From positions 1 through 64,000 of the forward strand of contig NZ_JACYVZ010000005.1 of NCBI RefSeq assembly GCF_014857925.1: DNA of 64,000 bases. The letters run 5' to 3'. Under the pieces are notes generated by a model. It had not been told where the DNA came from, searched no databases, and saw only the letters and a program-made list of their open reading frames with translations. The stretch comes from Cysteiniphilum marinum (GTDB lineage Bacteria; Pseudomonadota; Gammaproteobacteria; Francisellales; Francisellaceae). A program made the position numbers and the translations under genes. Of this stretch, positions 35,834 through 46,381 are shown piece by piece (position 1 is the first letter of the stretch; each line of letters begins with the position of its first letter).

Positions 35834-38068
35834 TTAGCTATATTTAAACACCAATTTATTGTTTTTGATTGTCAATTCAGCGCGACCGCCATTAGCAAGC
35901 TTGCCAAAGAGAATTTCTTCAGCTAATGGTTTTTTAATGGATTCTTGGATTAAGCGCGCCATTGGTCTGGCACCCATCTTCTCATCGTAACCATGCTCTG
36001 CTAACCAATCTTTAGCTTTATCATCAACCTCAAGTGAGACACCACGTTGATCAAGTTGCCCTTGAAGTTGAGCCAAGAATTTATCAACCACAGAGGTAAC
36101 ATCCTCTTTAGAAAGTCGAGCAAATTGAATCACAGCATCCAAGCGATTTCTAAACTCAGGTGTGAAGACACGCTTAAGTGCATCCATGCTATCAGGTGCG
36201 CTGTCTTGTTTGGCAAAGCCAATTGAATTTTTCTGTGACTCAAAAGCGCCAGCATTTGTTGTCATAATCAAAATGATATTTCTAAAGTCAGCCTTGCGCC
36301 CGTTATTATCCGTTAATGTCCCGTGATCCATAACCTGTAGTAATAAGTTATAAACATCAGGGTGTGCTTTTTCAATCTCATCTAAGAGTACAACGGCATA
36401 AGGATGTTTAGTTACGGCTTCGGTTAACAGTCCGCCTTCTTCATAACCAACATAACCAGGAGGAGAACCAATCAGACGTGATACAGTATGTCTTTCCATA
36501 TATTCAGACATATCAAAGCGTAAAAGTTCAACTCCGAGTAAGTTAGCAAGTTGTTGTGTTACTTCTGTTTTACCAACACCAGTGGGACCTGCAAACAAAA
36601 ATGATCCCCAAGGCTTATTAGGGTCTCTTAAACCAGCTCTGGCTAGTTTGATTGTATCAACCATCGCTTCAATCGCTTTATCTTGTCCATAAACAAGCAT
36701 CTTAAGATCTTTGCCAAGATTTGCCATCGAGCTTTTATCCGAAGCTGAAACCGTTTTAGCAGGGATTCGTGCCAAGCGTGCAACCATGTTTTCAACATCA
36801 GTGACATTGATGAGTTTCTTTTTCTTAGCATTAACACTTGTGCGTTGATAAGCGCCAAGCTCGTCAATAACATCGATGGCTTTATCAGGTAAAAAGCGCT
36901 CAGTAATATACTTAGCGGATAGCTCAGCGGCAGCTTGTAATGCAGGTAATGTATATTTGATATTATGATGATCTTCAAAGTAAGGTTTTAGTCCCTTTAA
37001 TATCTCAAATGTTTGATCAATTGTTGGCTCTTCGACATCGACTTTTTGGAAGCGTCGTGCTAGTGCATGATCTTTTTCAAAAATTGTACGATATTCTTGG
37101 TAAGTGGTGGATCCTACACATTTTAAATCACCTGAAGCAAGGGCGGGTTTAATTAAGTTTGATGCATCCATAACACCTCCTGATGCGGCTCCGGCACCCA
37201 CGATAGTATGGATTTCATCAATAAATAAAATCGCACCTTCTTCTTCTTGAAGCTGTTTTAAAACTTCTTTGAAGCGCTTTTCAAAATCACCACGATATTT
37301 AGTGCCAGCAAGTAATGTGCCCATATCTAGAGAGTAGATGACGCCATTTGCTAAAACATCAGGCACTTGCTTATCAACAATTTTTTTAGCTAAGCCTTCA
37401 GCAATAGCCGTCTTACCAACACCTGCCTCACCAACAAGCAAGGGATTGTTCTTACGACGGCGACATAACACTTGAGTGACGCGTTCAACTTCATAATCAC
37501 GACCAATTAAGCGGTCAATTTTACCATCTTTAGCGCGTTGGTTAAGATTAACGGCGTATAGCTCAAGTGGTGTTTTCTCTTTTTGCTCTTCAGTTGGGGC
37601 ATTGGAAATAGTTTGCTGAGTGCTTTGATTGGTATTATTGTTGTTTGAAACACCATGTGAAAGATAATTCACAACATCTAAGCGTGTAACATTTTGTTGC
37701 TTAAGAAAGCTTACTGCTTGACTATCTTGTTCACTGAAAATGGCAACCAATACATTAGATCCTTGCACTTCACCGCGTCCAGAAGATTGCACGTGAAAAA
37801 CGGCACGTTGCAAAACACGCTGAAAGCCAAGTGTTGGCTGAGTGTCTTTGCCGTCTTCGGTAATCTTTGGTGTAGATTGATCGATAAATGTGTTTAAAAC
37901 ATTTTTAAGCTCAGGAAGGTTCGCTCCACAAGCTTTTAATACTTTCTTGGCATCAGCATTATCGACCAACGCACTTAATAAGTGCTCAACAGTTAAATAT
38001 TCATGTTTTAGGTCTCTTGCATGCTGAAATGCTTGATTTAATGTTTGTTCTAGTTCCTTACTTAGCAT
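35834..38068 (-). CDS. clpA: ATP-dependent Clp protease ATP-binding subunit ClpA
   Basis: A 744-residue Hsp100 unfoldase. The Clp N domain (residues 1-145, [26 protein letters not shown]) is followed by AAA-1 ([16 protein letters not shown] Walker [15 protein letters not shown] Walker B) and AAA-2 ([32 protein letters not shown], sensor MTTNAGA). The ClpP-docking loop is present as KKNSIGF-type sequence ([11 protein letters not shown]). No ClpB middle coiled coil. It feeds substrates to ClpP, which is encoded elsewhere. The adaptor gene clpS lies upstream. Confidence 0.96.
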   Translation of the reverse strand: MLSKELEQTLNQAFQHARDLKHEYLTVEHLLSALVDNADAKKVLKACGANLPELKNVLNTFIDQSTPKITEDGKDTQPTLGFQRVLQRAVFHVQSSGRGEVQGSNVLVAIFSEQDSQAVSFLKQQNVTRLDVVNYLSHGVSNNNNTNQSTQQTISNAPTEEQKEKTPLELYAVNLNQRAKDGKIDRLIGRDYEVERVTQVLCRRRKNNPLLVGEAGVGKTAIAEGLAKKIVDKQVPDVLANGVIYSLDMGTLLAGTKYRGDFEKRFKEVLKQLQEEEGAILFIDEIHTIVGAGAASGGVMDASNLIKPALASGDLKCVGSTTYQEYRTIFEKDHALARRFQKVDVEEPTIDQTFEILKGLKPYFEDHHNIKYTLPALQAAAELSAKYITERFLPDKAIDVIDELGAYQRTSVNAKKKKLINVTDVENMVARLARIPAKTVSASDKSSMANLGKDLKMLVYGQDKAIEAMVDTIKLARAGLRDPNKPWGSFLFAGPTGVGKTEVTQQLANLLGVELLRFDMSEYMERHTVSRLIGSPPGYVGYEEGGLLTEAVTKHPYAVVLLDEIEKAHPDVYNLLLQVMDHGTLTDNNGRKADFRNIILIMTTNAGAFESQKNSIGFAKQDSAPDSMDALKRVFTPEFRNRLDAVIQFARLSKEDVTSVVDKFLAQLQGQLDQRGVSLEVDDKAKDWLAEHGYDEKMGARPMARLIQESIKKPLAEEILFGKLANGGRAELTIKNNKLVFKYS

Positions 38069-38124
38069 ACGACACCTGCGATAGTTTTGTAATCCTTACG
38101 TTTTATAATAGACGAATTGCAGGC

Positions 38125-38155
38125 ACAAAAAAACTCGAAACTACTAAATCGAGTT
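38125..38155 (-). terminator. Rho-independent terminator between clpS and clpA
   Basis: On the minus strand AACTCGA (complement of 38149-38155) pairs with TCGAGTT (complement of 38132-38138), and the stem runs into a TTTTTTT tract. It lies 38 bp after the clpS stop, so clpA must have its own promoter or depend on read-through. Confidence 0.8.
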
Positions 38156-38193
38156 GTTTTTAAGAAAAAAATTAATCAGGACGAATAAATGCG

Positions 38194-38517
38194 TTATGCC
38201 TTACTCGTGATAAGCATTAGTGGATGTCCAGCTTTTTGTGCAATTTCCATTGCTTTGCAAGCCATTGTTTCAGCTAAGTCCTTAGCGTATCTGCCACAAA
38301 GTGCTCGGCCTTTGTAGTGGGCTTCCATTGTAACCTTCTCAGCCTTTTGAGCATGGAGTTTAAAAATGCTTTGCATTAGTTCAAGAACAAATTCCATGGG
38401 TGTAAAATCATCATTGAGAACATAGACGTTGCGCATCAGCGCATCACTTTGCTCAGTCATTGGCTGTTGAAAGGCGGTTTTTGTATGTTGAGTTAGTTCA
38501 ATATCAAGATCTAACAT
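38194..38517 (-). CDS. clpS: ATP-dependent Clp protease adaptor ClpS
   Basis: 107 residues. ClpS binds the ClpA N domain and delivers N-end-rule substrates. Signature: VYVLNDDFTPMEFVLELMQSIF, with the N-degron pocket Asn-Asp pair, and MEAHYKGRALCGRYAKDLAETMACKAMEIAQKAGHPLML. The N-terminal 28 or so residues are the usual variable tail. The family's conserved His (as in VHxxGxA) is HYKG here. It is separated from clpA by a terminator. Confidence 0.94.
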   Translation of the reverse strand: MLDLDIELTQHTKTAFQQPMTEQSDALMRNVYVLNDDFTPMEFVLELMQSIFKLHAQKAEKVTMEAHYKGRALCGRYAKDLAETMACKAMEIAQKAGHPLMLITSKA

Positions 38518-38837
38518 GGTTAACTCCTTATGTTCAACAAAATCACCTGATTTGCATGTTGATGGATGGGTTAAATTTATCTTTACTCAATTGTTTCTTA
38601 TAATTTGTTTGCTATGCAATCAAGTGGGCTCTCGGATCAAAACGCAAAAAGAGCTGATCGCGTTTTAACCGCTGGCAGTATTACAGCAAAAAGTTTTTAA
38701 AAATGCAAGTGAATCTCTGGTTAATGTGCAACCAATTTTTATGATGACGTGTAAAGGCTTATCTTTAGGTGGTTTTGATATCTAATTATAAATATTCAAA
38801 GATGTTGCATTGTGTCATTTAGAGAATTCACCAAAAT

Positions 38838-38919
38838 AAGTTGCTCCAGCTAGCACCTCTCCCCTTGGGGGAGAGGTCGTGCAGTTTAAGCTGCACGGGT
38901 GAGGGGTGAAACGCAACTT
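38838..38919. repeat. Double-hairpin intergenic repeat, copy R1
   Basis: Nested palindromes: an outer AAGTTGC (38838-38844) with GCAACTT (38913-38919), a hairpin around ACCTCTCCCC/GGGGGAGAGGT, and a second hairpin CGTGCAG-TTTAAG-CTGCACG. Copies R2 (40738) and R3 (42286) share the two inner hairpins. It lies just after hemF (minus strand) and may act as its terminator. Confidence 0.75.
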
Positions 38920-38931
38920 ATTCTTGATTCA

Positions 38932-40487
<1,556 letters not shown>

Positions 40488-40541
40488 ATTGAGTATGATA
40501 TTTAAAAATAATTATATTACGCTTGATTTTAACAAAGCATG

Positions 40542-40707
40542 TATACCCATCACAAACCATTTTACAGAATTTCTTGCTTCACACTTCCCGTGCTTTTACC
40601 AAGTTGAATTTTGGTAATAGTCTTGCTATTACCTGCAATCCAACTTGTCAAAACCTCCACGAATTGCCTTGCAATTAAACACCGCAAAATGATTTACGAT
40701 GGGTATA
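40542..40707. repeat. Foldback element, copy C
   Basis: The ends read TATACCCATCACAAACCATTTT (left, from 40542) and, on the other strand, TATACCCATCGTAAATCATTTT (right, to 40707), so the element lies in reverse orientation to copy A. The interior also pairs loosely. Length 166 bp, the same as copy A, but with the CATC form at both ends instead of GCTC. No coding content. Confidence 0.8.
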
Positions 40708-40737
40708 TCAAAGTGCTAAGGCTATTAGAGCAACTAA

Positions 40738-40834
40738 TCAAAATAAGTGGACCCTTGATTACCCCCTCACCCGTGCAGCTTAGGCTGCACGACCTCTCCC
40801 ACAAGGGGAGAGGTAATAGATGTCTCAACTTATT
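40738..40834. repeat. Double-hairpin intergenic repeat, copy R2 (inverted)
   Basis: In reverse relative to R1: CCCTCACCCGTGCAGC-TTAG-GCTGCACG and ACCTCTCCC-ACAA-GGGGAGAGGT (core 40762-40815), with AAGT near 40745 and ACTT near 40830 as weak outer arms. The same two stems as R1. Confidence 0.72.
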
Positions 40835-41058
40835 TTTAACGCTTTTGCTATGATAAGTCCCTATGCAACTATTATCAGGTGTTTTTTAGATTCACAGATC
40901 AAGTCCGAGAATGACCGCAAGTGGTAATATTTAGGCTTGACCCGAATATCCATTATTACCAAGGAACTATTGTTTTAGGTACTTAAAGCATGCACTACTG
41001 GCAACAGCGCGTGTTTAACTCTACAATGTGGTTTATATCTGATTGACATGGAGTTTCA

Positions 41059-42249
41059 ATGTCCGCTGAAATAAGACTAAACAATAATCTGTTAATGGCG
41101 TTAAGTGATATCGAGCGCTATATTCCACCTATGAATATAAATACACAAATGTTGCCAAAGGAGTATGCTCAAGTCCTTGTTACTGGTGCCAATGGTTACC
41201 TTGGTGTGCATTTGATTGATGAGCTGATGAGACATACCAAGGCAGTGATTCATTGTGCGATTCGTGGTGATTCACTTTCAGCTGCTAAAGCTAAGCTTGA
41301 TGCTAATCTTAAGCGATATGGATTTGATGCGCATATCGATCATCTACGGCTTAAAATTGTTATCGTTAACCTCGCTGAAACCAAGCTTGGCTTAGGTGAT
41401 GATGATTGGAAATCATTAAGTGAACAGCTTGATGCGATTTATCATAATGGTGCTTATGTTCACCATTTGCAAAGCTATGAGCGTATGGCGCCAACCAATG
41501 TTGGCAGCACGGCTGAGATTATTAAGTTAGCTTGTCATATTAAGCCAAAGCGTATTCACTTTATCTCAACAAAATATGCAGCAGTTAATTGTGTTTCAAG
41601 CATTGCGCGTGAAGGCATGCCACCAATCGCACCCATTCACCCTGATATTAGCTTTGGCTATACCGTTACTAAATGGGCAGCGGAATGGTTGTTATGGAAG
41701 GCGCAAGAACATGGTGTTGCAGTTGATATTTATCGCTTAGGGCAAATTACTGGGCAATCAACCACCGCAAAAAGCAATTATGAAAAGAATAATTTAACAC
41801 GCTTTATTCTAGGCTGTATTGAGATGGGGGTGGCACCTGATCTGTGCTCGCAACATGAGATGATTCCCGTTGATCAAGTTGCACAAAGTATTGTCGCTTT
41901 ATCACAATTGCCGTATACACAAGCCAATGGTTGGAATATTGTTAATAACGTACAAATAACCCATGCTGATATCTTTGGCATTATCAATGATTTAGGTCAT
42001 CCAGTTGAGATTATTGCTTCAGATCAATGGCGCAGTAAGCTAAGAGAAATTGCCAAAAGTAACCCGCTTTTTCCGTTAATTGATTACTATGATAATGAGG
42101 AAACAATCCCTTTTATTACCACAGAAAATAGCAAAACGATGAGTGCTTTAAAGCACTTGGGTGTTAATATTACCGAGGATTATCATGCGTTGTTTGCAAG
42201 GTACCTAGATTATTGGCAATCATTAGAGTTCTCGAGTTTACGACGTTAA
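41059..42249 (+). CDS. Stand-alone thioester reductase domain protein (Lys2/CarR-type SDR)
   Basis: 396 residues. After a 35-residue lead comes the extended-SDR NAD(P) motif VTGANGYLGVHLIDELMRHT, then CAIRGDSLSAAKAKLDANLKRYGF (thioester-reductase arm) and LDAIYHNGAYVHHLQSYERMAPTNVGSTAEIIKLA. The catalytic set is visible as ISTKY and YTVTKWAAE, followed by YRLGQITGQS. In modular proteins this domain releases carrier-bound acyl chains as aldehyde or alcohol. Here it has no adenylation or carrier domain and none lies next to it. It may use acyl-CoA or a carrier encoded elsewhere. Substrate unknown. Confidence 0.82.
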   Translation: MSAEIRLNNNLLMALSDIERYIPPMNINTQMLPKEYAQVLVTGANGYLGVHLIDELMRHTKAVIHCAIRGDSLSAAKAKLDANLKRYGFDAHIDHLRLKIVIVNLAETKLGLGDDDWKSLSEQLDAIYHNGAYVHHLQSYERMAPTNVGSTAEIIKLACHIKPKRIHFISTKYAAVNCVSSIAREGMPPIAPIHPDISFGYTVTKWAAEWLLWKAQEHGVAVDIYRLGQITGQSTTAKSNYEKNNLTRFILGCIEMGVAPDLCSQHEMIPVDQVAQSIVALSQLPYTQANGWNIVNNVQITHADIFGIINDLGHPVEIIASDQWRSKLREIAKSNPLFPLIDYYDNEETIPFITTENSKTMSALKHLGVNITEDYHALFARYLDYWQSLEFSSLRR

Positions 42250-42285
42250 CCTCTATTTTAAGTGGCTATGTGATGAATCAAGCAT

Positions 42286-42356
42286 AAGTTGCATCCGCTA
42301 GTATCTCTCCCCTTGAGGGAGAGGTCGTGTAGCTTAAACTACACGGGTGAGGGGGG
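42286..42356. repeat. Double-hairpin intergenic repeat, copy R3
   Basis: TCTCTCCCC-TTGA-GGGAGAGG followed by CGTGTAG-CTTAAA-CTACACG. Against R1, both arms of the second stem have changed (GCAG to GTAG, CTGC to CTAC) so that pairing is kept. It lies between the reductase gene and the third LysR gene and runs on into a 40-bp tail also found at 48781. Confidence 0.75.
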
Positions 42357-42360
42357 TGCT

Positions 42361-42400
42361 GAGCTTGCGAGGTGGGGTGTTGAAATAGAAAAAGTGTGTA
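42361..42400. repeat. Dispersed 40-bp repeat, copy 1
   Basis: GAGCTTGCGAGGTGGGGTGT and the 20 bases after it recur at 48781-48820 with three substitutions. Both copies lie a short way before a rightward gene (LysR here, the fadB-type gene there). Confidence 0.75.
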
Positions 42401-42442
42401 AGCTCAGTTAGATAGATGGACAAATGAACTACAGGTAATGAT

Positions 42443-43321
42443 ATGTTTCAAGGCGATTTTTCATTAGTACAATTAGCGTCATTTTTGGCAGTTGCTAAAC
42501 ACATGAGCTTTACTAAGGCGGCTGATGCTTTGGGGATTACGAAATCTGCAATTAGTCAGAATATTAAACAACTGGAGTCATTGGCAAAGGCCGATTTGCT
42601 AATCCGCACAACACGTAAGGTTGAACTCACTCGAGAAGGTCATAAACTATTGATGCAATGTCAGCGCTTGGAAAGTGAATGGTTTGGCATTGGACAGTTG
42701 ATTAATAGCTTTGATGAGCATCCAGAAGGTGTGCTGTGCATTAATAGTAATTATTATTTCGTTGAGGAAAGTTTAGCACCCATTATCAAGCGCTATTTAC
42801 AGTTATATCCAAGTATGGAAGTTAAACTGACTGTTGAGGAGCGTATGCCAGAGTTATATCAGGAAAATATCGATATTGTATTTGGGGTTAACTGGACGCC
42901 ACCGGATGATGTGGTTGCTTATCGCTTAAGTAGTACAGACTATGTTTTGTGCGCCTCATCTGAATATTTAGAGCGTAAAGGGTTACCTAAAAACATCGCG
43001 CAATTGGGGGCGCATGATGTTATAGCGCACAGTGGGCGTGATGCGATCATATTAGGTGATTCACAATTAAACGCACAGTGTCAGTCGCGCTTAAGTGTTA
43101 ATAGCATTAGCTGTATGAAACGTTTTGCCATAGATGGGCTAGGTATTATCCAAGCGCATCGTTATATGCTTGCGGAGGAGTTAAAAAGTGGTGCTTTAGT
43201 TGAGATCAAAATGCCAGATTTTACGTCACCTCAGGTCAATATCAATATGTACTATCAAAAGCAGCAGTATGTTCAGCCAAAGATTAAAACCTTTGTTGAA
43301 TTGGTTAAGGAAATGATTTAG
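42443..43321 (+). CDS. LysR-family transcriptional regulator
   Basis: 292 residues. Winged helix at residues about 5-65 (LVQLASFLAVAKHMSFTKAADALGITKSAISQNIKQLESLAKADLLIRTTRKVELTREGHKLL), then the effector-binding domain (EGVLCINSNYYFVEESLAPIIKRYLQLYPSMEVKLTV ... CMKRFAIDGLGIIQAHRYML). It is the same subgroup as the two fimbria-linked LysR proteins. It follows the thioester reductase gene on the same strand (193 bp away), so control of that gene is a reasonable guess but not shown. Confidence 0.9.
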   Translation: MFQGDFSLVQLASFLAVAKHMSFTKAADALGITKSAISQNIKQLESLAKADLLIRTTRKVELTREGHKLLMQCQRLESEWFGIGQLINSFDEHPEGVLCINSNYYFVEESLAPIIKRYLQLYPSMEVKLTVEERMPELYQENIDIVFGVNWTPPDDVVAYRLSSTDYVLCASSEYLERKGLPKNIAQLGAHDVIAHSGRDAIILGDSQLNAQCQSRLSVNSISCMKRFAIDGLGIIQAHRYMLAEELKSGALVEIKMPDFTSPQVNINMYYQKQQYVQPKIKTFVELVKEMI

Positions 43322-43345
43322 CTAAAACATGCCGCCAGACATTTA

Positions 43346-43366
43346 AAATGTTTTGTGATCGGTATA
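43346..43366. repeat. Solo right end of a foldback element
   Basis: AAATGTTTTGTGATCGGTATA is the right-hand end of the foldback family standing alone. It abuts the left end of copy D and shares its TA. It suggests one element inserted beside, or into, an older one. Confidence 0.6.
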
Positions 43367-43598
43367 TACCCATCGTAAATCATTTCGCGGTGCTTAATGC
43401 TGAAGAAGTTTTTGATGATTTTGGGTGATTGAATTGCAAGTAATAGCTGCCCTTGACAGAGTCTTTGGGCGCTCATTTGCTAAAACAATGAAACTATTCA
43501 TTGTTTCTTAACGCATTCGCTATTGGCAAAATTCAATCACTCAAAAGCGCGAGAAATTCAATAGCAAAAATACTGTAAAATGTTTTGTGATGGGTATA
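43365..43598. repeat. Foldback element, copy D (with extra hairpin in the loop)
   Basis: Ends TATACCCATCGTAAATCATT and, on the other strand, TATACCCATCACAAAACATT. Inner arms GGTGATTGAATTGC and GCAAAATTCAATCACTC pair. At 234 bp it is 68 bp longer than copy A. The extra bases sit at the centre and contain their own perfect hairpin, AAACAATGAA (43483-43492) with TTCATTGTTT (43497-43506). It fills most of the 324-bp gap between the LysR and coq7 genes, where nothing else is visible. Confidence 0.85.
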
Positions 43599-43645
43599 AT
43601 ATGCAGAGCATGAGTTTTACAATAAATTAAAGAGTAACCATATCA

Positions 43646-44284
43646 ATGCGTCGTCATTCATTTTTAGACCAATGTTTAGGTGAGCTTCAACATTTTGTGA
43701 AGTCGGTTGTTTTGCCCGCAACAAATCCAATGTCAGTGACACCAGCACTTGATATGAATGAGCCAGAGCTTGATGCGACTGAGTCAAAACATGTGGCAGG
43801 GCTCATGCGTGTTGATCACACTGGTGAGATCTGTGCGCAAGCGCTCTACAGAGGGCAGGCATTTGTGGCGAAAGAGCATGAAACACGCGCGCATTTACAT
43901 CATGCCGCTGAGGAGGAGTATAATCATTTGTCGTGGTGTGAAACGCGCTTAGATGATTTGGATGCGAGAAAGAGTTTACTTAATCCCTTATGGTATGTCG
44001 GCTCCTTTTCTATTGGTGCTATCGCCGGACTTATTAGTGATAAGGTAAGCTATGGTTTTGTGATTGAAACCGAAAAGCAAGTGATGCGCCATTTAGAAGC
44101 ACATTTAAATGAATTACCCACCCAAGATGAGAAATCACGTGTGATTTTGATGCAAATGTATAAGGATGAGCAATCACATGCCGATGAGGCAGCCCTTGCC
44201 GGCGGTGTTGAGTTTCCACTGTGGGCGAAGCTGATTATGAAAGCCCAGTCAAAAGTGATGACAAGGCTGGCTTATCGTATTTAG
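43646..44284 (+). CDS. coq7: Demethoxyubiquinone hydroxylase (Coq7 family)
   Basis: A 212-residue di-iron monooxygenase that adds the C6 hydroxyl in ubiquinone synthesis. Ligand motifs: LMRVDHTGEICAQALYRGQAF (first Glu), EEEYNHLSWCETRLDDL (E-x-x-H), VIETEKQVMRHLEAHL and MYKDEQSHADEAALAGG (second E-x-x-H). The full-length gene stands alone before the convergent fadD. It supplies quinone to the bo3 oxidase encoded upstream in the window. Confidence 0.95.
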   Translation: MRRHSFLDQCLGELQHFVKSVVLPATNPMSVTPALDMNEPELDATESKHVAGLMRVDHTGEICAQALYRGQAFVAKEHETRAHLHHAAEEEYNHLSWCETRLDDLDARKSLLNPLWYVGSFSIGAIAGLISDKVSYGFVIETEKQVMRHLEAHLNELPTQDEKSRVILMQMYKDEQSHADEAALAGGVEFPLWAKLIMKAQSKVMTRLAYRI

Positions 44285-44300
44285 AGAATGTGATCAGTAA

Positions 44301-45998
44301 TCAATGATGCTCTTTGGGGTTCAAAATATATTTTTCTTTAAGCTCTTGTTTTAATATTTTACCCACTGGATTCTTAGGTAACTCATCCAAGAACATAATG
44401 TCTTTCGGTGTTTTATAATGGGCAAGGCGCGTATAGCAGAACTCGGTAATCTCTTTGGCAGTAATCGATTGATTATCATCCTCAAGTACCACAAAAGCAA
44501 ACGGTTTCTCTCCACTTGAGTGCGATGGCGCACCGACAACGGCAACATCCTTAATAGCAGAAATTTGCAAAATAGTGTTTTCAATTTCTTTTGGAAAGAC
44601 GTTAAATCCTGAGACGATGAGCATGTTTTTGGAGCGTCCTGAAATCGTTAAGCGGCCCATGTCATCCAAGAATCCAATGTCTCCGGTTTTAAGCCAGCCA
44701 TCACCAGTGAAGTGCTCTTTGGTCACTTTGTCTAAATGCCAAAAGCCTGGAGATTGCTGCGGACCCTTGACCCAGATCTCACCATTCTCATTGGCAGGTA
44801 AATCATTGCCGTCATCGTCACGAATGGATATATCTGTACTAGGTAGAGGATAGCCTACGGTGCCATTAAATACATCATCATCAAAACGATTAATGGTAAC
44901 GGCAGGTGACATCTCAGATAGACCATATGCCTCATGAATGGTCACACCTGTCACTGCTTTCCAATCATCCGCAATGCGTTTAACTGTGGACATGCCGCCA
45001 CTTAATGTATATTTGAAGTGTGGGAATGTTGATTGGCGGAATGTGTCATTGTGTAAAAGGGCGGCATATAAAGTATTAATACTGTTAAAGATGGTAAATG
45101 GTGTTTTTTGCATGGTTTTAACAAGGGATTTGATATCGCGTGGGTTAGGGATAAGTACATGTTTAGAACCAGCGAGATAAAAGGTAAAGAAGTTAGCCGT
45201 TAATGCAAAGATATGATATAGCGGTAATGCGCCAATAAGGATTTGTTTATCTAGCTCAACTTGTTTACCAATCCAAAGCCATACTTGTTGAATGTTAGCA
45301 ACAATATTGCGATGTAATAATATGGTACCCTTCGGCTTGCCAGTAGTGCCACTTGAGTATTGTAAGCATGCCATGTCATCACAAGAGATGGTGACACTCT
45401 GTTCATCAAATGCAAGATGGTAATTAAGTGCTGTACTTAGCTTGTGGAACTGTGAACGGTCATGCTTGCTTTTCATGCCTTTTAAATGGGTTGCGACAAA
45501 ATGAATAATTTGTTTTTTAGGAAAGTCATAAAGATCGACAAGATCCGTTGCGATCATGTGTTTAACATGTGGCAAATCTTTTTTTGCTTCTTGCACTAAA
45601 TGAGCAAATGTGCTTAGCACAAAAATGCCGGTGGCACCCGAGTCCTCCATGATTTCTTTGATCTCATGCGCGGTATATAGTGGATTGATATTAACGAAGC
45701 TTGCGCCTATTTTAAGAATGCTAATAAGCACAATTGGAAATTGCAGTAAGTTTGGTAGCATAATCGCGATCTTATCACCTTGCTTAAAGCCCAACTCATA
45801 ATGCAGGAATGCAGCGACTTTGTTACTGTAATGATCAACTTGTTCGTAGGTCATGTCATGATCATGACAAGAAAGTGCCACGTTTTTGGGGAACTTCAAT
45901 GCGGCTTGTTTTAGCATTGATGTTAATGTTTCCGTTGAAGTTGGAATTTCGCTAGGTACGCCATTTGGGTAGTGTTTAATCCATGGTTTTTCTGACAT
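44301..45998 (-). CDS. fadD: Long-chain-fatty-acid--CoA ligase
   Basis: 565 residues from ATG 45998 (MSEKPWIKHY), which has GGAGAGAAG about 9 bases upstream. A start at 46022 adds eight charged residues. An ANL-superfamily ligase activating fatty acids with ATP and CoA. Motifs: LQYSSGTTGKPKGTILLHRN (P-loop), EAYGLSEMSPAVTINRFDD, GWLKTGDIGFLDDMGRLTISGRSKNMLIVSGFNVFPKEIE and the catalytic Lys in NPVGKILKQELK. Divergent from fadE across 383 bp. It begins the fatty-acid degradation set that continues with fadE, the fadB-type fusion and thiolase. Confidence 0.94.
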   Translation of the reverse strand: MSEKPWIKHYPNGVPSEIPTSTETLTSMLKQAALKFPKNVALSCHDHDMTYEQVDHYSNKVAAFLHYELGFKQGDKIAIMLPNLLQFPIVLISILKIGASFVNINPLYTAHEIKEIMEDSGATGIFVLSTFAHLVQEAKKDLPHVKHMIATDLVDLYDFPKKQIIHFVATHLKGMKSKHDRSQFHKLSTALNYHLAFDEQSVTISCDDMACLQYSSGTTGKPKGTILLHRNIVANIQQVWLWIGKQVELDKQILIGALPLYHIFALTANFFTFYLAGSKHVLIPNPRDIKSLVKTMQKTPFTIFNSINTLYAALLHNDTFRQSTFPHFKYTLSGGMSTVKRIADDWKAVTGVTIHEAYGLSEMSPAVTINRFDDDVFNGTVGYPLPSTDISIRDDDGNDLPANENGEIWVKGPQQSPGFWHLDKVTKEHFTGDGWLKTGDIGFLDDMGRLTISGRSKNMLIVSGFNVFPKEIENTILQISAIKDVAVVGAPSHSSGEKPFAFVVLEDDNQSITAKEITEFCYTRLAHYKTPKDIMFLDELPKNPVGKILKQELKEKYILNPKEHH

Positions 45999-46381
45999 AG
46001 TGTCTTCTCTCCGTTTTTTCATAAAATCAAAAAAGCAAAAATAATCAAGCTAAGCTAAAAAGCTAAATAAGCAAATATACCAATAAATAAGCTTAGCCAC
46101 ATTCTAGACGTCTACCTTGCGTGTTGTAAATAAATTCACTGCGAATTGCTTTAATTATGTTGCTTTGCAATATTTTTTGCATGATTTAGGGAATATTTTG
46201 GTTGGTGTTGCTTAATTTTTTACAAAATCGCTGTTATATTGCTAAAGAAATGAAAGGGATCAATAAGTTTAGGGATAACTTTGTAGCATCATGAAAAACG
46301 TCACCGTTAGGACTGTTTGCGGCAAAGGTTAGCTAACGTTGATCTTTAGAATGCTGGATTAAGTAAGTTAAGAGTAAGGAA
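45999..46381. promoter_or_regulatory. Divergent fadD/fadE control region
   Basis: 383 bp without a gene. It holds CTAAGCT (46050-46056) inverted to AGCTTAG (46090-46096), further AAGCTAA-type half-sites between (46054-46066), a TAGACGTCTA palindrome (46105-46114) and GTTAGCTAAC near 46330. These are candidate sites for a fatty-acid-responsive repressor, but no known FadR or PsrA site is recognised and no such regulator lies in the window. Confidence 0.45.

Larger units (their letters stand above)
40488..41058. other. 571-bp gap holding foldback copy C, repeat R2 and the reductase leader
   Basis: Divergent gap between the hydrolase and the thioester reductase gene. It contains foldback copy C (40542-40707), repeat R2 (40738-40834) and, near the reductase, an inverted repeat TGGTAATA (40922-40929) with TATTACCA (40954-40961) that could be an operator. 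No gene is visible. Confidence 0.6.
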
